From positions 124,001 to 188,000 of the forward strand of contig NZ_CANDNZ010000004.1 of NCBI RefSeq assembly GCF_947387555.1: a DNA stretch of 64,000 nt, read 5' to 3'. The notes under the pieces are model-generated. The model was given only the letters and a program-made list of their open reading frames with translations, was not told the DNA's origin and did not search any database. Of this stretch, positions 9,996 to 18,047 are shown piece after piece (positions within the stretch are counted from its first letter, which is position 1; each line of letters begins with the position of its first letter). The position numbers and the translations under genes were made by a program. The DNA is from Thalassomonas sp. RHCl1 (lineage in GTDB: Bacteria > Pseudomonadota > Gammaproteobacteria > Enterobacterales > Alteromonadaceae).

Positions 9996-11246
9996 ATGAT
10001 CAAAAGCAAAATTGCTTTAGCACTTGGCTTAAGCTTATTAACCACAGCTGCCATGGCAGCCAAGCCAGTTAATTCCATCATGAATGCCAGTGCTCAGGCC
10101 AATGCCTGGGGCAAGGACAGGGTATTACAGAATATCGCCGGTAAAGCCCAGTCACGCGCCATCGACCTGGTAGAGCTTGATGCCCAAAGTATTATGTTAG
10201 ACAGTGATGAAATCAGTCTGAGCGTTAACGGCCGCGATCTTACGATATTAAAGAACAGCGCCAAACAAACCGGCAACGGCACCCTGATTTGGGCGGGTAA
10301 CATCCTGGAAACCGCCAGCGCGACTACAGGTTTAGACCCGCGTAATTCCGTCACTTTTGTCCGTAACAATAATAAAGTGACCGCCAATATCCGTCTTGAA
10401 GGTGAGCTGTATCAATTACGCCCGCTGGCAGGTTCTGGTCATGCCCTGATCACGGTTGATGAGAGCCAGGCACCGGCAGATCACCCGGCAGAGTTCGACC
10501 ATATCGCCAAAGCCGCCAAGCAGGACATAAAAGCGGCAATCCAGGCCAAACCGGGCACTGATCCGGGCACACCACCGGATCCGGGACCGACTGAAACGAT
10601 TCGTATCATGGTACATTATACGCCGGCAGCAGCGGCCGCCAGCGGTGATATCAACGGCTTGATTGATTTGGCTATTGCCGAAACCAACCAGGGATATGCC
10701 AATGCCGGTGTGACCATTAATATGGAACTTGCCGGTAAATACCAGGTGAACTACACCGAAAGCGGCAGCTTTGAAACCGATCTTGCCCGTTACCGTGAAA
10801 CCAGTGACGGCGTGATGGATAACATCCACAATACCCGGGATCAAATCAGCGCTGATGTCGGTATGCTGATGATAGACAACGGCCAATATTGCGGCTTGGC
10901 TTCCGGTATCGGCTCAACGGCAGAAACCGCTTTTGCCGCGGTACATTATGACTGCGCCACTGGCTATTACTCTTTCGGTCACGAGGTCGGCCATCTGCAG
11001 TCTGCCCGCCACGATCCGAAGAACGATCCGACCAAAACCCCTTATGCCTACGGCCACGGCTACCAGGCCGACCGTGCAGGATGGCGCACCATTATGGCGT
11101 ATAACTGTCGCCGCGGTTGTACCCGTATCAACTATTGGTCAAACCCTTTTGTCCAGTATAACGGTGACGTGATGGGCACAGAAGCCAGCAGCTTCAACGC
11201 TTTGGTATTAAATACCACCAAAACTGAAATTGCGGCTTTCCGTTAA
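9996..11246 (+). CDS. Secreted zinc metalloprotease (metzincin, M72-like)
   Basis: A 416-residue exported protein with a clear signal peptide (cut after AMA, residue about 21), a propeptide-like region to about residue 185, a Pro-rich linker and a catalytic domain. The zinc motif HEVGHLQSARHD (HExxHxxxxxHD) and a following Met-turn IMAYNC define a metzincin. The arrangement GHGYQ...WRTIMAY...NYWSNP...MGT is like peptidyl-Asp metallopeptidases (MEROPS M72). Start is set by AAGGAAG 8 bases upstream. It is monocistronic, with a strong terminator directly downstream. A secreted protease is likely involved in nutrient scavenging. Confidence 0.9.
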   Translation: MIKSKIALALGLSLLTTAAMAAKPVNSIMNASAQANAWGKDRVLQNIAGKAQSRAIDLVELDAQSIMLDSDEISLSVNGRDLTILKNSAKQTGNGTLIWAGNILETASATTGLDPRNSVTFVRNNNKVTANIRLEGELYQLRPLAGSGHALITVDESQAPADHPAEFDHIAKAAKQDIKAAIQAKPGTDPGTPPDPGPTETIRIMVHYTPAAAAASGDINGLIDLAIAETNQGYANAGVTINMELAGKYQVNYTESGSFETDLARYRETSDGVMDNIHNTRDQISADVGMLMIDNGQYCGLASGIGSTAETAFAAVHYDCATGYYSFGHEVGHLQSARHDPKNDPTKTPYAYGHGYQADRAGWRTIMAYNCRRGCTRINYWSNPFVQYNGDVMGTEASSFNALVLNTTKTEIAAFR

Positions 11247-11268
11247 GCCTGTGCTTAACGAGTAAACG

Positions 11269-11306
11269 AAGGCCGGACACAGCCCTAACTGAGTCCGGCC
11301 TTTTTT
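11269..11306 (+). terminator. Rho-independent terminator of the metalloprotease gene
   Basis: A 10-bp stem (AAGGCCGGAC at 11269-11278 with its complement ending at 11302) is closed by a 14-base loop and followed by a T run. It lies 22 bp after the protease stop. Confidence 0.9.
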
Positions 11307-11356
11307 GACTTGTTTATTTCTTCTGTTAATTCGTTGCATAAAAAGATAAACAGGCC

Positions 11357-11782
11357 CTAATCAAGCCCCCAGTGTTTTTGCATTTCATAGTATAAAAACG
11401 AAGCGGTCCAGGTGATCAGCACCAGCCCGGTTAATGACTCAATGCCGGTCAAATACCTTAAATCTCCCTCCGGCTGGATGTCGCCAAAGCCTAAGGTGGT
11501 AAATACAGTAAAGGAAAAATAACCGCAGTCCAATAAACTGCCGCTAACATTGCCGCTCAGGTGCCCCCAACCTTCAACGCTGTTGAAAAAATAATAAGCG
11601 AAAGCAAAAATCCAGATCTCAAAGGCATGTGCCGTTAAGGCGCCAAGCACGCCAATGACAATCCGGTACCTGTGATGTATTTTCATTTTCGGGATATACA
11701 GGCTCAGACGGTAAAGAAATTCGTAATGTACCAATACCGATACAATCACCACCAGGCTATTGATTAAAACCAGAGCTATCAT
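11357..11782 (-). CDS. Two-TM potassium-channel-like protein
   Basis: The 141-residue protein has an N-terminal hydrophobic segment (residues 1-22), a second one around 45-70, then a pore loop FTVFTTLGFGDIQP at about residue 94 and a last membrane helix (about 112-132). TTLGFGD is the K+-channel selectivity-filter pattern (TxGxGD/TVGYGD class), so this belongs to the Ion_trans_2 type of small channels. There is no C-terminal regulatory domain. It is transcribed alone on the minus strand. Confidence 0.75.
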   Translation of the reverse strand: MIALVLINSLVVIVSVLVHYEFLYRLSLYIPKMKIHHRYRIVIGVLGALTAHAFEIWIFAFAYYFFNSVEGWGHLSGNVSGSLLDCGYFSFTVFTTLGFGDIQPEGDLRYLTGIESLTGLVLITWTASFLYYEMQKHWGLD

Positions 11783-12201
11783 TTGTTCCCCTTCAACCGG
11801 GATTGCTTATTCACTGCGCATGACGCTAGATTAAGATAAAAGTTCTTGGGTAACAAGCATCTAGATAGCTGTTTCCCTCCGGCTCCCTGACAGTCTATGG
11901 CTTTGTTTGCATTTAGTGTTGCTGTTAATTCTTCTGCGGTATGAAAAGTTCAGCTATACGGGGGATTATCACGACATCAGGATTACTAGCCAGTAGCGAT
12001 GAAATGTATGAATTGCTAGTGACGGACAGGTAAACACTAGCGCTTAAGTTAACATGCGTGAACAGGAAGGCAATTCCTCTCAGGGTTGCCAGGATTGCAT
12101 TTAGTACCGGACGGGTTATTGGCATAGTTGAAACTCTTATTGCCGTTAACCCGCCCGGCTTTTGCTCTGTTTACCTCATAGTCAATCTTACGTAGTTAAC
12201 A
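11783..12201. other. Intergenic stretch with only a doubtful 66-codon ORF
   Basis: Apart from a minus-strand ORF at 11925-12125 (AAGAG eight bases before its ATG, no recognisable domain), nothing supportable is seen. The stretch lies between the channel gene and module A and may include the 3' untranslated end of module A. Confidence 0.3.
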
Positions 12202-12483
12202 TTACTTCTTGCGGCTGAGCACTCTCCAGCATGCTTGCATCTCGCCTATTTTCTCCCGGTAGCCGATAACCTGATATTTGAGCCAATAGCACAGGTGCCT
12301 GATACCTTCACTGGTGTGCTCCGTGATGCATTCGGGCTCGCGGGTAACCGCTGCGAACGCATCGAACAGGAAGGCGCATTCTTCACTGAATTTAGCAAAA
12401 TCGTCACCAAGATTGACAAAATCGCTCGACAGCTGTTCTCTTTTGATTGCATCCTCAGTGAGTGGTAGGTTTGATTCAGACAT
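12202..12483 (-). CDS. Small uncharacterised protein, second gene of module A
   Basis: A 93-residue acidic, helical protein starting MSESNLPLTEDAIK and ending in a basic RVLSRKK tail; a CYWLKY string and scattered cysteines are the only notable features. I do not recognise a family. Its ATG overlaps the stop of the upstream 49-codon ORF by 8 bases, so the two are translationally coupled. It is the variable partner of a module whose leader and first gene recur at 57603-58390, where the second gene is instead a ribbon-helix-helix protein. Confidence 0.6.
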   Translation of the reverse strand: MSESNLPLTEDAIKREQLSSDFVNLGDDFAKFSEECAFLFDAFAAVTREPECITEHTSEGIRHLCYWLKYQVIGYREKIGEMQACWRVLSRKK

Positions 12484-12625
12484 GACGGTTTCCTCCCTTG
12501 CCGGTTAACTGCGTATAGTTGCTGGCATAAGCTGATGGTGGCTGCCTGACGGTGGGGGGTGGTATATTTTCTGTTAAAGAAACTTTAACCGAGTGAAACT
12601 CTGGCATATCATTAGATTTAGCCAT
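12476..12625 (-). CDS. 49-residue protein sharing its N-terminus with the 57770-58117 gene
   Basis: Small ORF beginning MAKSNDMPEFHSVKVSLT. The first 18 residues match the protein at 57770-58117 at 12 positions (MAK-NDMPE, S, KV, LT), while the remainder, rich in proline and then glycine, is unrelated. It follows a leader that is also conserved between the two loci. The conserved head and divergent tail suggest a modular family; the function is unknown. It overlaps the start of the 93-residue gene by 8 bases. Confidence 0.55.
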   Translation of the reverse strand: MAKSNDMPEFHSVKVSLTENIPPPTVRQPPSAYASNYTQLTGKGGNRHV

Positions 12626-12870
12626 GATGGATACCTCGTATATCTGTTGTGGTTAGCTGTCTCTGAGTGTTGGTCCACTTAGGGGCAGCGCTTGGTTTAT
12701 CTGCTGGTTCTCTGCTTTAAACACCTCCACTGACGGGGAATTCACCTGTTAGTGATAGTACAAAATACCGGAAAAATCTCCCTGGGTTGGAATTTAATGT
12801 TTATGCTAATTGTCCGTACTGTATTGATAGCAGTACGAACACACCAACCATATGAAAGATATGAATAAAA
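12626..12870 (-). repeat. Conserved leader of module A (copy 1)
   Basis: The region upstream of the MAKSNDMPE gene aligns by eye with 58118-58375. Shared blocks (minus strand) include GAGGTATCCAT next to the ATG, AGCTAACC, CCAACAC-CAGAGA, AAGCGCT-CCCCT-AGTG, GGAGGT-TTT-AAGC and a TCCGG-ATTTT-TACTAT block that could contain the promoter -10. Conservation over about 250 untranslated bases is more than a simple promoter needs. Further out, 12871-12961 shows nothing recognisable. Confidence 0.6.
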
Positions 12871-12961
12871 ATAGAGGTTGATGGCTTGTTACAGGGCAGC
12901 AACAGTCAACGAAAATATAGCCCAGTCTATTGTCAGGATAAAACCTCACTCTGAAATGAAT

Positions 12962-12990
12962 TATAAACGGGCAGCCGTTAAAGCTGCCCG
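12962..12990 (-). terminator. Terminator downstream of the cysteine hydrolase gene
   Basis: An 8-bp GC stem (12968-12975 with 12983-12990, 7-base loop) is followed, reading on the minus strand, by TTTATAATT. It lies just after the hydrolase stop. Confidence 0.8.
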
Positions 12991-13007
12991 CCTCCGGTAG
13001 TACTTTG

Positions 13008-13724
13008 TTATTTACCTTGACTGGCCTGAGACATATAACTGCTATACACCCAGCCGTAAGAGGTATGCTCACCTAATACTCCGCCAAGCTCCATACCTTT
13101 AGGGCTGCGCCAGTCGTCCATGATTTCTGCAAGTACCGAGCCCCAAGTAGTCACCTTCACCCCCGCCTGAGTCATGCGGGCAATCGCTGCCTGTTGTACC
13201 GTGTCATTCCAGGTACCGGAAGCATCAATGACCGCATAAACATCATAGCCTTCCGCCACAGCGCTTAGGGCCGGGAATAACAAGCACACGTCGGTGACCA
13301 GACCCGCCATAATGATTTTTTTACGGCCGGTTTTTTCTATGGCTTTTTTAAATTCCGGTGATTTCCAGGCATTGATTTCCCCCTGGCGGTTAATCACAGG
13401 GGCATCGGGCAGGTTTTCCAGGATATCCGGCATGATGGGACCGTTTGGCCCGCCCGGATAACTGGAAGTAATAACACTGGGTAAGTCCAGTACTTTAGCC
13501 ATGGCGGTTAAGCCGCGGATATTGTTTTTTAGCAACATAGGATCGAGATCCCTGACCCCTACCAATAAACCGGTTTGATGGTCAATCATCGCCAGCATGG
13601 CATTGTCCGGGGTTAGGGTTTCAGAAAATTTGTTTGCCACCGGCTCAGTTTTAGCCCAGCTCATAGAGCTCAAAGCCAGCGTTGCAGCGGTTAATAACGC
13701 AGTAAAGGTTTTAAATTTTTTCAT
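13008..13724 (-). CDS. Exported isochorismatase-family cysteine hydrolase
   Basis: The protein, about 238 residues from this start, has an N-terminal signal peptide (cut near SSMSWA) and an isochorismatase fold. It shows the catalytic Asp in MIDHQTGLL, Lys/cis-peptide region GRKKIIMAGLVTDVCL with the nucleophilic Cys, and a YDVYAVIDASGTW strand typical of YcaC-like hydrolases. Start is set at 13724 because an ATG there, preceded by AAGAGAG, begins the signal peptide; an ATG 36 codons upstream is in frame but would bury it. A location outside the cytoplasm is unusual for this family. Its neighbour upstream is a pirin gene in the same direction, and a LysR gene is divergent from the pair. Confidence 0.85.
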   Translation of the reverse strand: MKKFKTFTALLTAATLALSSMSWAKTEPVANKFSETLTPDNAMLAMIDHQTGLLVGVRDLDPMLLKNNIRGLTAMAKVLDLPSVITSSYPGGPNGPIMPDILENLPDAPVINRQGEINAWKSPEFKKAIEKTGRKKIIMAGLVTDVCLLFPALSAVAEGYDVYAVIDASGTWNDTVQQAAIARMTQAGVKVTTWGSVLAEIMDDWRSPKGMELGGVLGEHTSYGWVYSSYMSQASQGK

Positions 13725-13821
13725 GATTACTCTCTTAGTTAGTCTCTTGGTTAGTGAATGTAAGTTGGAGTGCATCAGCAGGCTCTGAGCCAGGCTTTTT
13801 CTCCCCGGGTTTCTCTCAATA

Positions 13822-14496
13822 TCAGCACACATAAATCAGGATGATTTTACTGTCCGATATCGCTTTAATGGTTAAGCCGTCACTGCGCACCAGGGTGCGG
13901 GGCTTCACCGTCTGTCCGTTAAAGCTGGCCGAGCCTTTAACGATATAGGCCATCACTTTGCCCTTGTGCTCCAGTTGCTCGCCGGCCAGGGGCTGGGCAA
14001 TATCAATTGCAGTTTTGCTGGCAAAAGTGTCTTCTTGCCCTTCGCTGCCGCCGTAAATACGCATGCGCTGTCCTGCTTGCGGCTGATAAACCTTGTAACC
14101 GGCTTTCTGCCCGGGTTGCTCAGGCAACACCCATAACTGGATCATGTTATTTTCTTTGTTGTCGGGATTGATTTCGTTATGGCTGAAGCCTTCGCCACCG
14201 GCGCGCTGCACCTGCACCGAACCGGCATTAAGCTGCTGGCCGTGCTCCAGCGAACCGGCATGGCTGATGCGCCCGTCCACCATCACAGAAATCACATCTA
14301 CTTCCCGGTGGGGGTGCAGTCCGGTTTCCCCTTTGGGCTTAAAATTGGCATCCGCCAGATAAACAAAATTGCCTATGCCGCTGGCGGCAGTCGGGTGGAC
14401 CCGGCCACGGTTCATTTTTGGGTCGATCACCAGTTGACGTTCTCTCAGTCCGGCAAAGCCCCCTTGGGGCAGATCGTTAAAGTGTAATAATCGCAT
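13822..14496 (-). CDS. Pirin-family bicupin protein
   Basis: Residues from this start, MRLLHFNDLPQGGFAGL, open a pirin. The metal-binding cupin motif GETGLHPHREVDVISVMVDG with its histidines, and the later HNE motif in GGEGFSHNEINP are present. The C-terminal cupin is shorter and lacks obvious metal ligands, as in other pirins. Bacterial pirins are iron proteins with quercetinase-like or regulatory roles. An in-frame ATG at 14541 exists, but GGAGAG lies six bases before the ATG at 14496. It is 97 bp upstream of the cysteine hydrolase and divergent from a LysR gene, which is likely to regulate both. Confidence 0.88.
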   Translation of the reverse strand: MRLLHFNDLPQGGFAGLRERQLVIDPKMNRGRVHPTAASGIGNFVYLADANFKPKGETGLHPHREVDVISVMVDGRISHAGSLEHGQQLNAGSVQVQRAGGEGFSHNEINPDNKENNMIQLWVLPEQPGQKAGYKVYQPQAGQRMRIYGGSEGQEDTFASKTAIDIAQPLAGEQLEHKGKVMAYIVKGSASFNGQTVKPRTLVRSDGLTIKAISDSKIILIYVC

Positions 14497-14623
14497 TGGC
14501 GCTCTCCGCTTGGTTTTAGGTTCTGCTAAATGACGGATCACAGCTTATCTAATTGCACTAAATGGATATATAAGTTAAAAAGTAAATCAATGTTCTATTT
14601 GGAGTAACAAACAAGAGGTAAAG

Positions 14624-15529
14624 GTGAAAAACTTAAATGATATGTTGGTATTTGCCACCGTTGTCGAGAAAGGCAGTTTCACCGCTGCTGCCCTGGCCTA
14701 TGACTTGCCCAAGTCCAATATCAGCCGCAAAATTACCCGGCTGGAGCAAAGTCTGGGGGCGCGCCTGCTGGAGCGCTCTACCCGCGCCCAGCACCTGACG
14801 GAGGTGGGCAAGGTCTATTACCAACATTGCTTACGCATTCAGGAAGAAATGCAAAGCGCCGAGTTGTCGGTGAATACCTTAATGGCCTCCCCTAGGGGTA
14901 AACTTAAGATCTGTACCTCAGTTGCCGTTGGCCAGGGCCTGCTCTCCCCCTACCTCGCCGGATTTAAGCGCCTCTATCCCGAGGTACGGCTGGAGCTCAA
15001 CCTCAGCAACCGCCGGGTAGACTTAATTGAGGAGGGTTATGATTTAACCTTGAGGGTCGGTGAACTCGAAGACTCTAACCTGATGGCGAAAAAACTCTGC
15101 AGCCGGGAGCTTTACCTTTATGCTTCCCCGGGATATTTAACGTCGGTGAAGATGAAAGCCGGTGATTTTCACTCCCCCGAGCAGCTTGCAAACTTAGACT
15201 GCTTATTGATGACCAGCCTGGACAGTAAGCAGCAGTGGCAGCTGTACCAGGGCAAAAAAAGCTGTCGGGTAGAGATCCAAGCGGCCTTTTGCTGCGATGA
15301 TTTTAATGTCTTGTGCCGCCTGGCCCAGGATGATGCCGGTATTACGGTATTGCCTGATTATATTGGCCAGCAGGCGGTTAATCAGGGAACCCTGGTGCGT
15401 ATCCTGCCACAGTGGCACTATAAAAAAGCCGATATTTACGCCCTTTATCCCAGCCATAAAGGTGCCATGCCTAAACTCAGGGCGCTGCTCGATTACCTGG
15501 AAACTAGCTTCAAGGCGAAGGAGCCATAA
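14624..15529 (+). CDS. LysR-family transcriptional regulator (pirin locus)
   Basis: A 301-residue LysR protein: an N-terminal winged helix-turn-helix (residues 1-60, SFTAAALAYDLPKSNISRKITRLEQSLGARLLER) and a C-terminal effector domain. It is divergent from the pirin/hydrolase pair with 127 bp between the starts, the usual arrangement for a LysR regulator of its neighbours. The inducer is unknown. Confidence 0.92.
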   Translation: MKNLNDMLVFATVVEKGSFTAAALAYDLPKSNISRKITRLEQSLGARLLERSTRAQHLTEVGKVYYQHCLRIQEEMQSAELSVNTLMASPRGKLKICTSVAVGQGLLSPYLAGFKRLYPEVRLELNLSNRRVDLIEEGYDLTLRVGELEDSNLMAKKLCSRELYLYASPGYLTSVKMKAGDFHSPEQLANLDCLLMTSLDSKQQWQLYQGKKSCRVEIQAAFCCDDFNVLCRLAQDDAGITVLPDYIGQQAVNQGTLVRILPQWHYKKADIYALYPSHKGAMPKLRALLDYLETSFKAKEP

Positions 15530-15543
15530 GTATCCAAAATTTT

Positions 15544-16212
15544 TCAGGTCAGCAATAATGCGATAAAACCAGAAATGACTATACCGTCGAAAGTACCGGC
15601 ACCGCCTATGCTGGCCGTGCCCGCCCTTAATTGAACAATTTGTTTTAAATTAAGAAGATCAGCACCGATTAACGGCCCGAGAATACCGGAGCAAAAAGCC
15701 ACCGCCGAGGGGTTTTGCGGATAAAATAACAGCCCGCAAAGCCCGGCAATAATGCCGGGATAAAAAGCCGGTAACAAGATGCCAATCCCGGGTTTTACTT
15801 TAGACAGGCGGTAGCAGATCACGACATTAATAATAATGGCCGCCATCGCCATCAACAGTCCCCCGGTCATGGATAAACGCCCCAGCTGGTACAGGGCAAG
15901 CAGTAAGGGCACCAGACAACCGCCGACATTAACGGCAATCACCATTTCATTTTGTTTTAGCCTTAACGGCAAAAACCTGTGCTCTAAGCCATATAACTTC
16001 AGCCAGTTGGACTTGATTTCTTCGCGAAAGCGATAACGCTTCAACGGGATATTAATAAAACTGCCGACGACAATCGCCAAAATAATAAACAAGCCGAAAA
16101 AAGGCGGGATACCAAGTTTCACCAACGCCAGCAACATAATATCCATAAAGATCAATGGCCACAAAACCAGCAGCAAAAAGAAACAAACAAGGGCAAAGAA
16201 CCCGGCGGGCAT
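15544..16212 (-). CDS. DUF1614 integral membrane protein
   Basis: A 222-residue, highly hydrophobic protein with about six membrane segments. The C-terminal GPLIGADLLNL and ASIGGAGTFDGI motifs are characteristic of DUF1614 proteins, whose function is unknown. It is convergent with the LysR gene, whose stop is only 14 bp away, with no obvious terminator between them. Confidence 0.75.
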   Translation of the reverse strand: MPAGFFALVCFFLLLVLWPLIFMDIMLLALVKLGIPPFFGLFIILAIVVGSFINIPLKRYRFREEIKSNWLKLYGLEHRFLPLRLKQNEMVIAVNVGGCLVPLLLALYQLGRLSMTGGLLMAMAAIIINVVICYRLSKVKPGIGILLPAFYPGIIAGLCGLLFYPQNPSAVAFCSGILGPLIGADLLNLKQIVQLRAGTASIGGAGTFDGIVISGFIALLLT

Positions 16213-16297
16213 GTTAGGACCTCATATAAGCTGTTCCCCTATAGTTGATCATAAGCCATAATTTTTAACTGCCGACAAACCGGCGCTAAAAAATGGC

Positions 16298-16335
16298 AAA
16301 ATAAAGCAATAGCCGCAAGCAACTGCGGCTATTGC
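16298..16335 (-). terminator. Terminator of rsgA
   Basis: A perfect 12-bp stem (16306-16317 with 16324-16335) and 6-base loop is followed on the minus strand by TTTATTTT. It is 36 bp beyond the rsgA stop. Confidence 0.85.
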
Positions 16336-16371
16336 CCGGGCAGAAAAAATAGTCAACCCCGACCGGCAAGG

Positions 16372-17415
16372 CTACCATTTTTCCTTTTTATGGCTGTTGA
16401 CCATTTTAGCAAACGCCCTTTGCTGCTGTTTCATGGCATAAGTGCCTGCATCACGGCGCTGTAAAAAAGCATCCTCCTTCAATAATTTTTGATAACCGGC
16501 AAACTGCTCTTCGCTCAGGCTGCCGTTTGTTATCGCCGCCTGCACCGCACAACCGGGCTCTTCGCCATGATGGCAATTGCTAAACTTGCAGGCATGCGCC
16601 AGTTCATCAATTTCGGCAAAAACCTGCTTAATGCCCTCGGCTGCCCCGGGTAGCTGTAATTCCCGCATACCCGGAGTATCGATAAATGCGACCTGCTGCT
16701 CACTGAAAAACAGTTGCCGGCTGGTGGTGGTATGCTTGCCTTTACCGTCATCGCTGCGGATCTCCCGGGTGAGCTGCTCTCCCTTTGAAACAAGATTGAC
16801 CAGGGTTGATTTTCCCACGCCGGAAGAGCCCACCAAAGCTATGGTATTGCCGGGATGAAAATAAGCCGATAGCGGCGCCAAGGTTTCTAGCTGATGCGCA
16901 CAAACCGCGTGCACTTCACTGATGCTCAGGGAGCGGATCTGCTTAAGATAGGCTTCTTTGTCGCCGAGATCCGTCTTTGTCAGTATCACCACAGGCTCAA
17001 CGGAAAATTCATAGGCCAGTGCCAGATAGCGCTGCAAGCGTTTGAGGTTAAAGTCTTCATTGGCGCTGGTAACTATCCACAGATAATCGAGATTGGCGGC
17101 TATCAGCTGGTGTTCATGCCCCGAGTATCGCTCAATACGGTTTTTCGCCATCAGGATGTTTTCGATGTAAAAGTGCTCATGCCGCCTGCGTGCCAGCACC
17201 CAGTCTCCCACGGCAAGATGCTGCCTGACCGGCAGAAAGTGCTCGGGACACATTAAGGTCTGTTCCCCTTGCTCCCCTATGGCATCGATACGGCTTCGGT
17301 AAATAGCACTGATACGAAAAGGCTGCGGACCGTTTTCCGTCAGGGTGTCGGCTAAAGCCATTTGTTGTAAAAAATAGTTTGACCAGCCAAGTGGCTGTAA
17401 TTTAGAAAAATTCAA
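16372..17415 (-). CDS. rsgA: Ribosome small-subunit-dependent GTPase A (RsgA/YjeQ family)
   Basis: A 347-residue circularly permuted GTPase. The order is an OB-fold (residues about 30-100), G4 TKTD (about 148), the P-loop GSSGVGKSTL (about 198), G3 DTPG, then the zinc finger CKFSNCHHGEEPGC near residue 280. RsgA assists late 30S maturation. The C-terminus is an AMKQQQRAFAKM helix. The predicted start is a TTG preceded by GGAG seven bases away; no ATG fits the family's N-terminus better. It is a single gene with its own terminator; it may be a paralogue of the main rsgA, which is often found next to orn. Confidence 0.9.
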   Translation of the reverse strand: MNFSKLQPLGWSNYFLQQMALADTLTENGPQPFRISAIYRSRIDAIGEQGEQTLMCPEHFLPVRQHLAVGDWVLARRRHEHFYIENILMAKNRIERYSGHEHQLIAANLDYLWIVTSANEDFNLKRLQRYLALAYEFSVEPVVILTKTDLGDKEAYLKQIRSLSISEVHAVCAHQLETLAPLSAYFHPGNTIALVGSSGVGKSTLVNLVSKGEQLTREIRSDDGKGKHTTTSRQLFFSEQQVAFIDTPGMRELQLPGAAEGIKQVFAEIDELAHACKFSNCHHGEEPGCAVQAAITNGSLSEEQFAGYQKLLKEDAFLQRRDAGTYAMKQQQRAFAKMVNSHKKEKW

Positions 17416-18047
17416 TGTTTTGCTCCGGCAAAAGGTAATAGAAAAAGTGAGGGCCGGACGTAAGAGATCGCTTAATGCTTAGTTTCCTGATTTGTCATCA
17501 GTTTATTAAGGAAACGGGCACGAATAAGCGGGATCACAAAGATCGCTTGATATGAAAAATATAAAAACGGTAGAACGATAAAATGGTAAGCAAGGACTTG
17601 CCTTAACTTATCAGGTTTAACGCAAATTTATCACTAAAAGCCAAAATAAAATGGCAGATAAACTTTTTCAGCTCAGATCTTTGTCGCCGGCGTTAGGTTG
17701 AAGACTATCATCAAATTCTCCTTGTTGATTAAATTGGTTAACTATAAATAACGCCCAAATAGTGATTGAAATCGCCCAAAGAGTCAAACACTTTTATTGC
17801 ACTATGGATTAACTTAAGCATGAGATAGCAGGTTAAGAGCAGATAACCTGCCGGGTTTACAGCATGGGATTGCCGGTACCTGTAAGCGATAACCGCCTGT
17901 TGTGTTTTTTTCGCTGCTTAAGGTTCATAGTCGCCAAAACGTGAAACTTTAACCGCCTTGCTGCAAAAGTAGAGCCGGACATCCAGATTGAACATGGACG
18001 TTTTTACTAAAGTCTGTTTTTGGTGCCCAGCCCCACTTTCTGAATGT
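17416..18047. other. Intergenic region, possible gene remnant
   Basis: No intact gene. On the minus strand an AAGGAG six bases before an ATG at 17711 opens only 12 codons before a stop. Downstream, between about 17630 and 17475, a frame without a usable start codes a hydrophobic stretch (HFIVLPFLYFSYQ) ending at a TAA. Together this could be a decayed small membrane protein gene. The rest is AT-rich without features. Confidence 0.3.

Noticed and set aside
11925-12125. Minus-strand 66-codon ORF
   Set aside because: Only a weak ribosome-binding site and no coding-like pattern; mentioned in the intergenic entry but not called as a gene.
12806-13072. Minus-strand 88-codon ORF
   Set aside because: It runs through the terminator at 12962-12990 and the 3' end of the hydrolase gene and has no recognisable domain.
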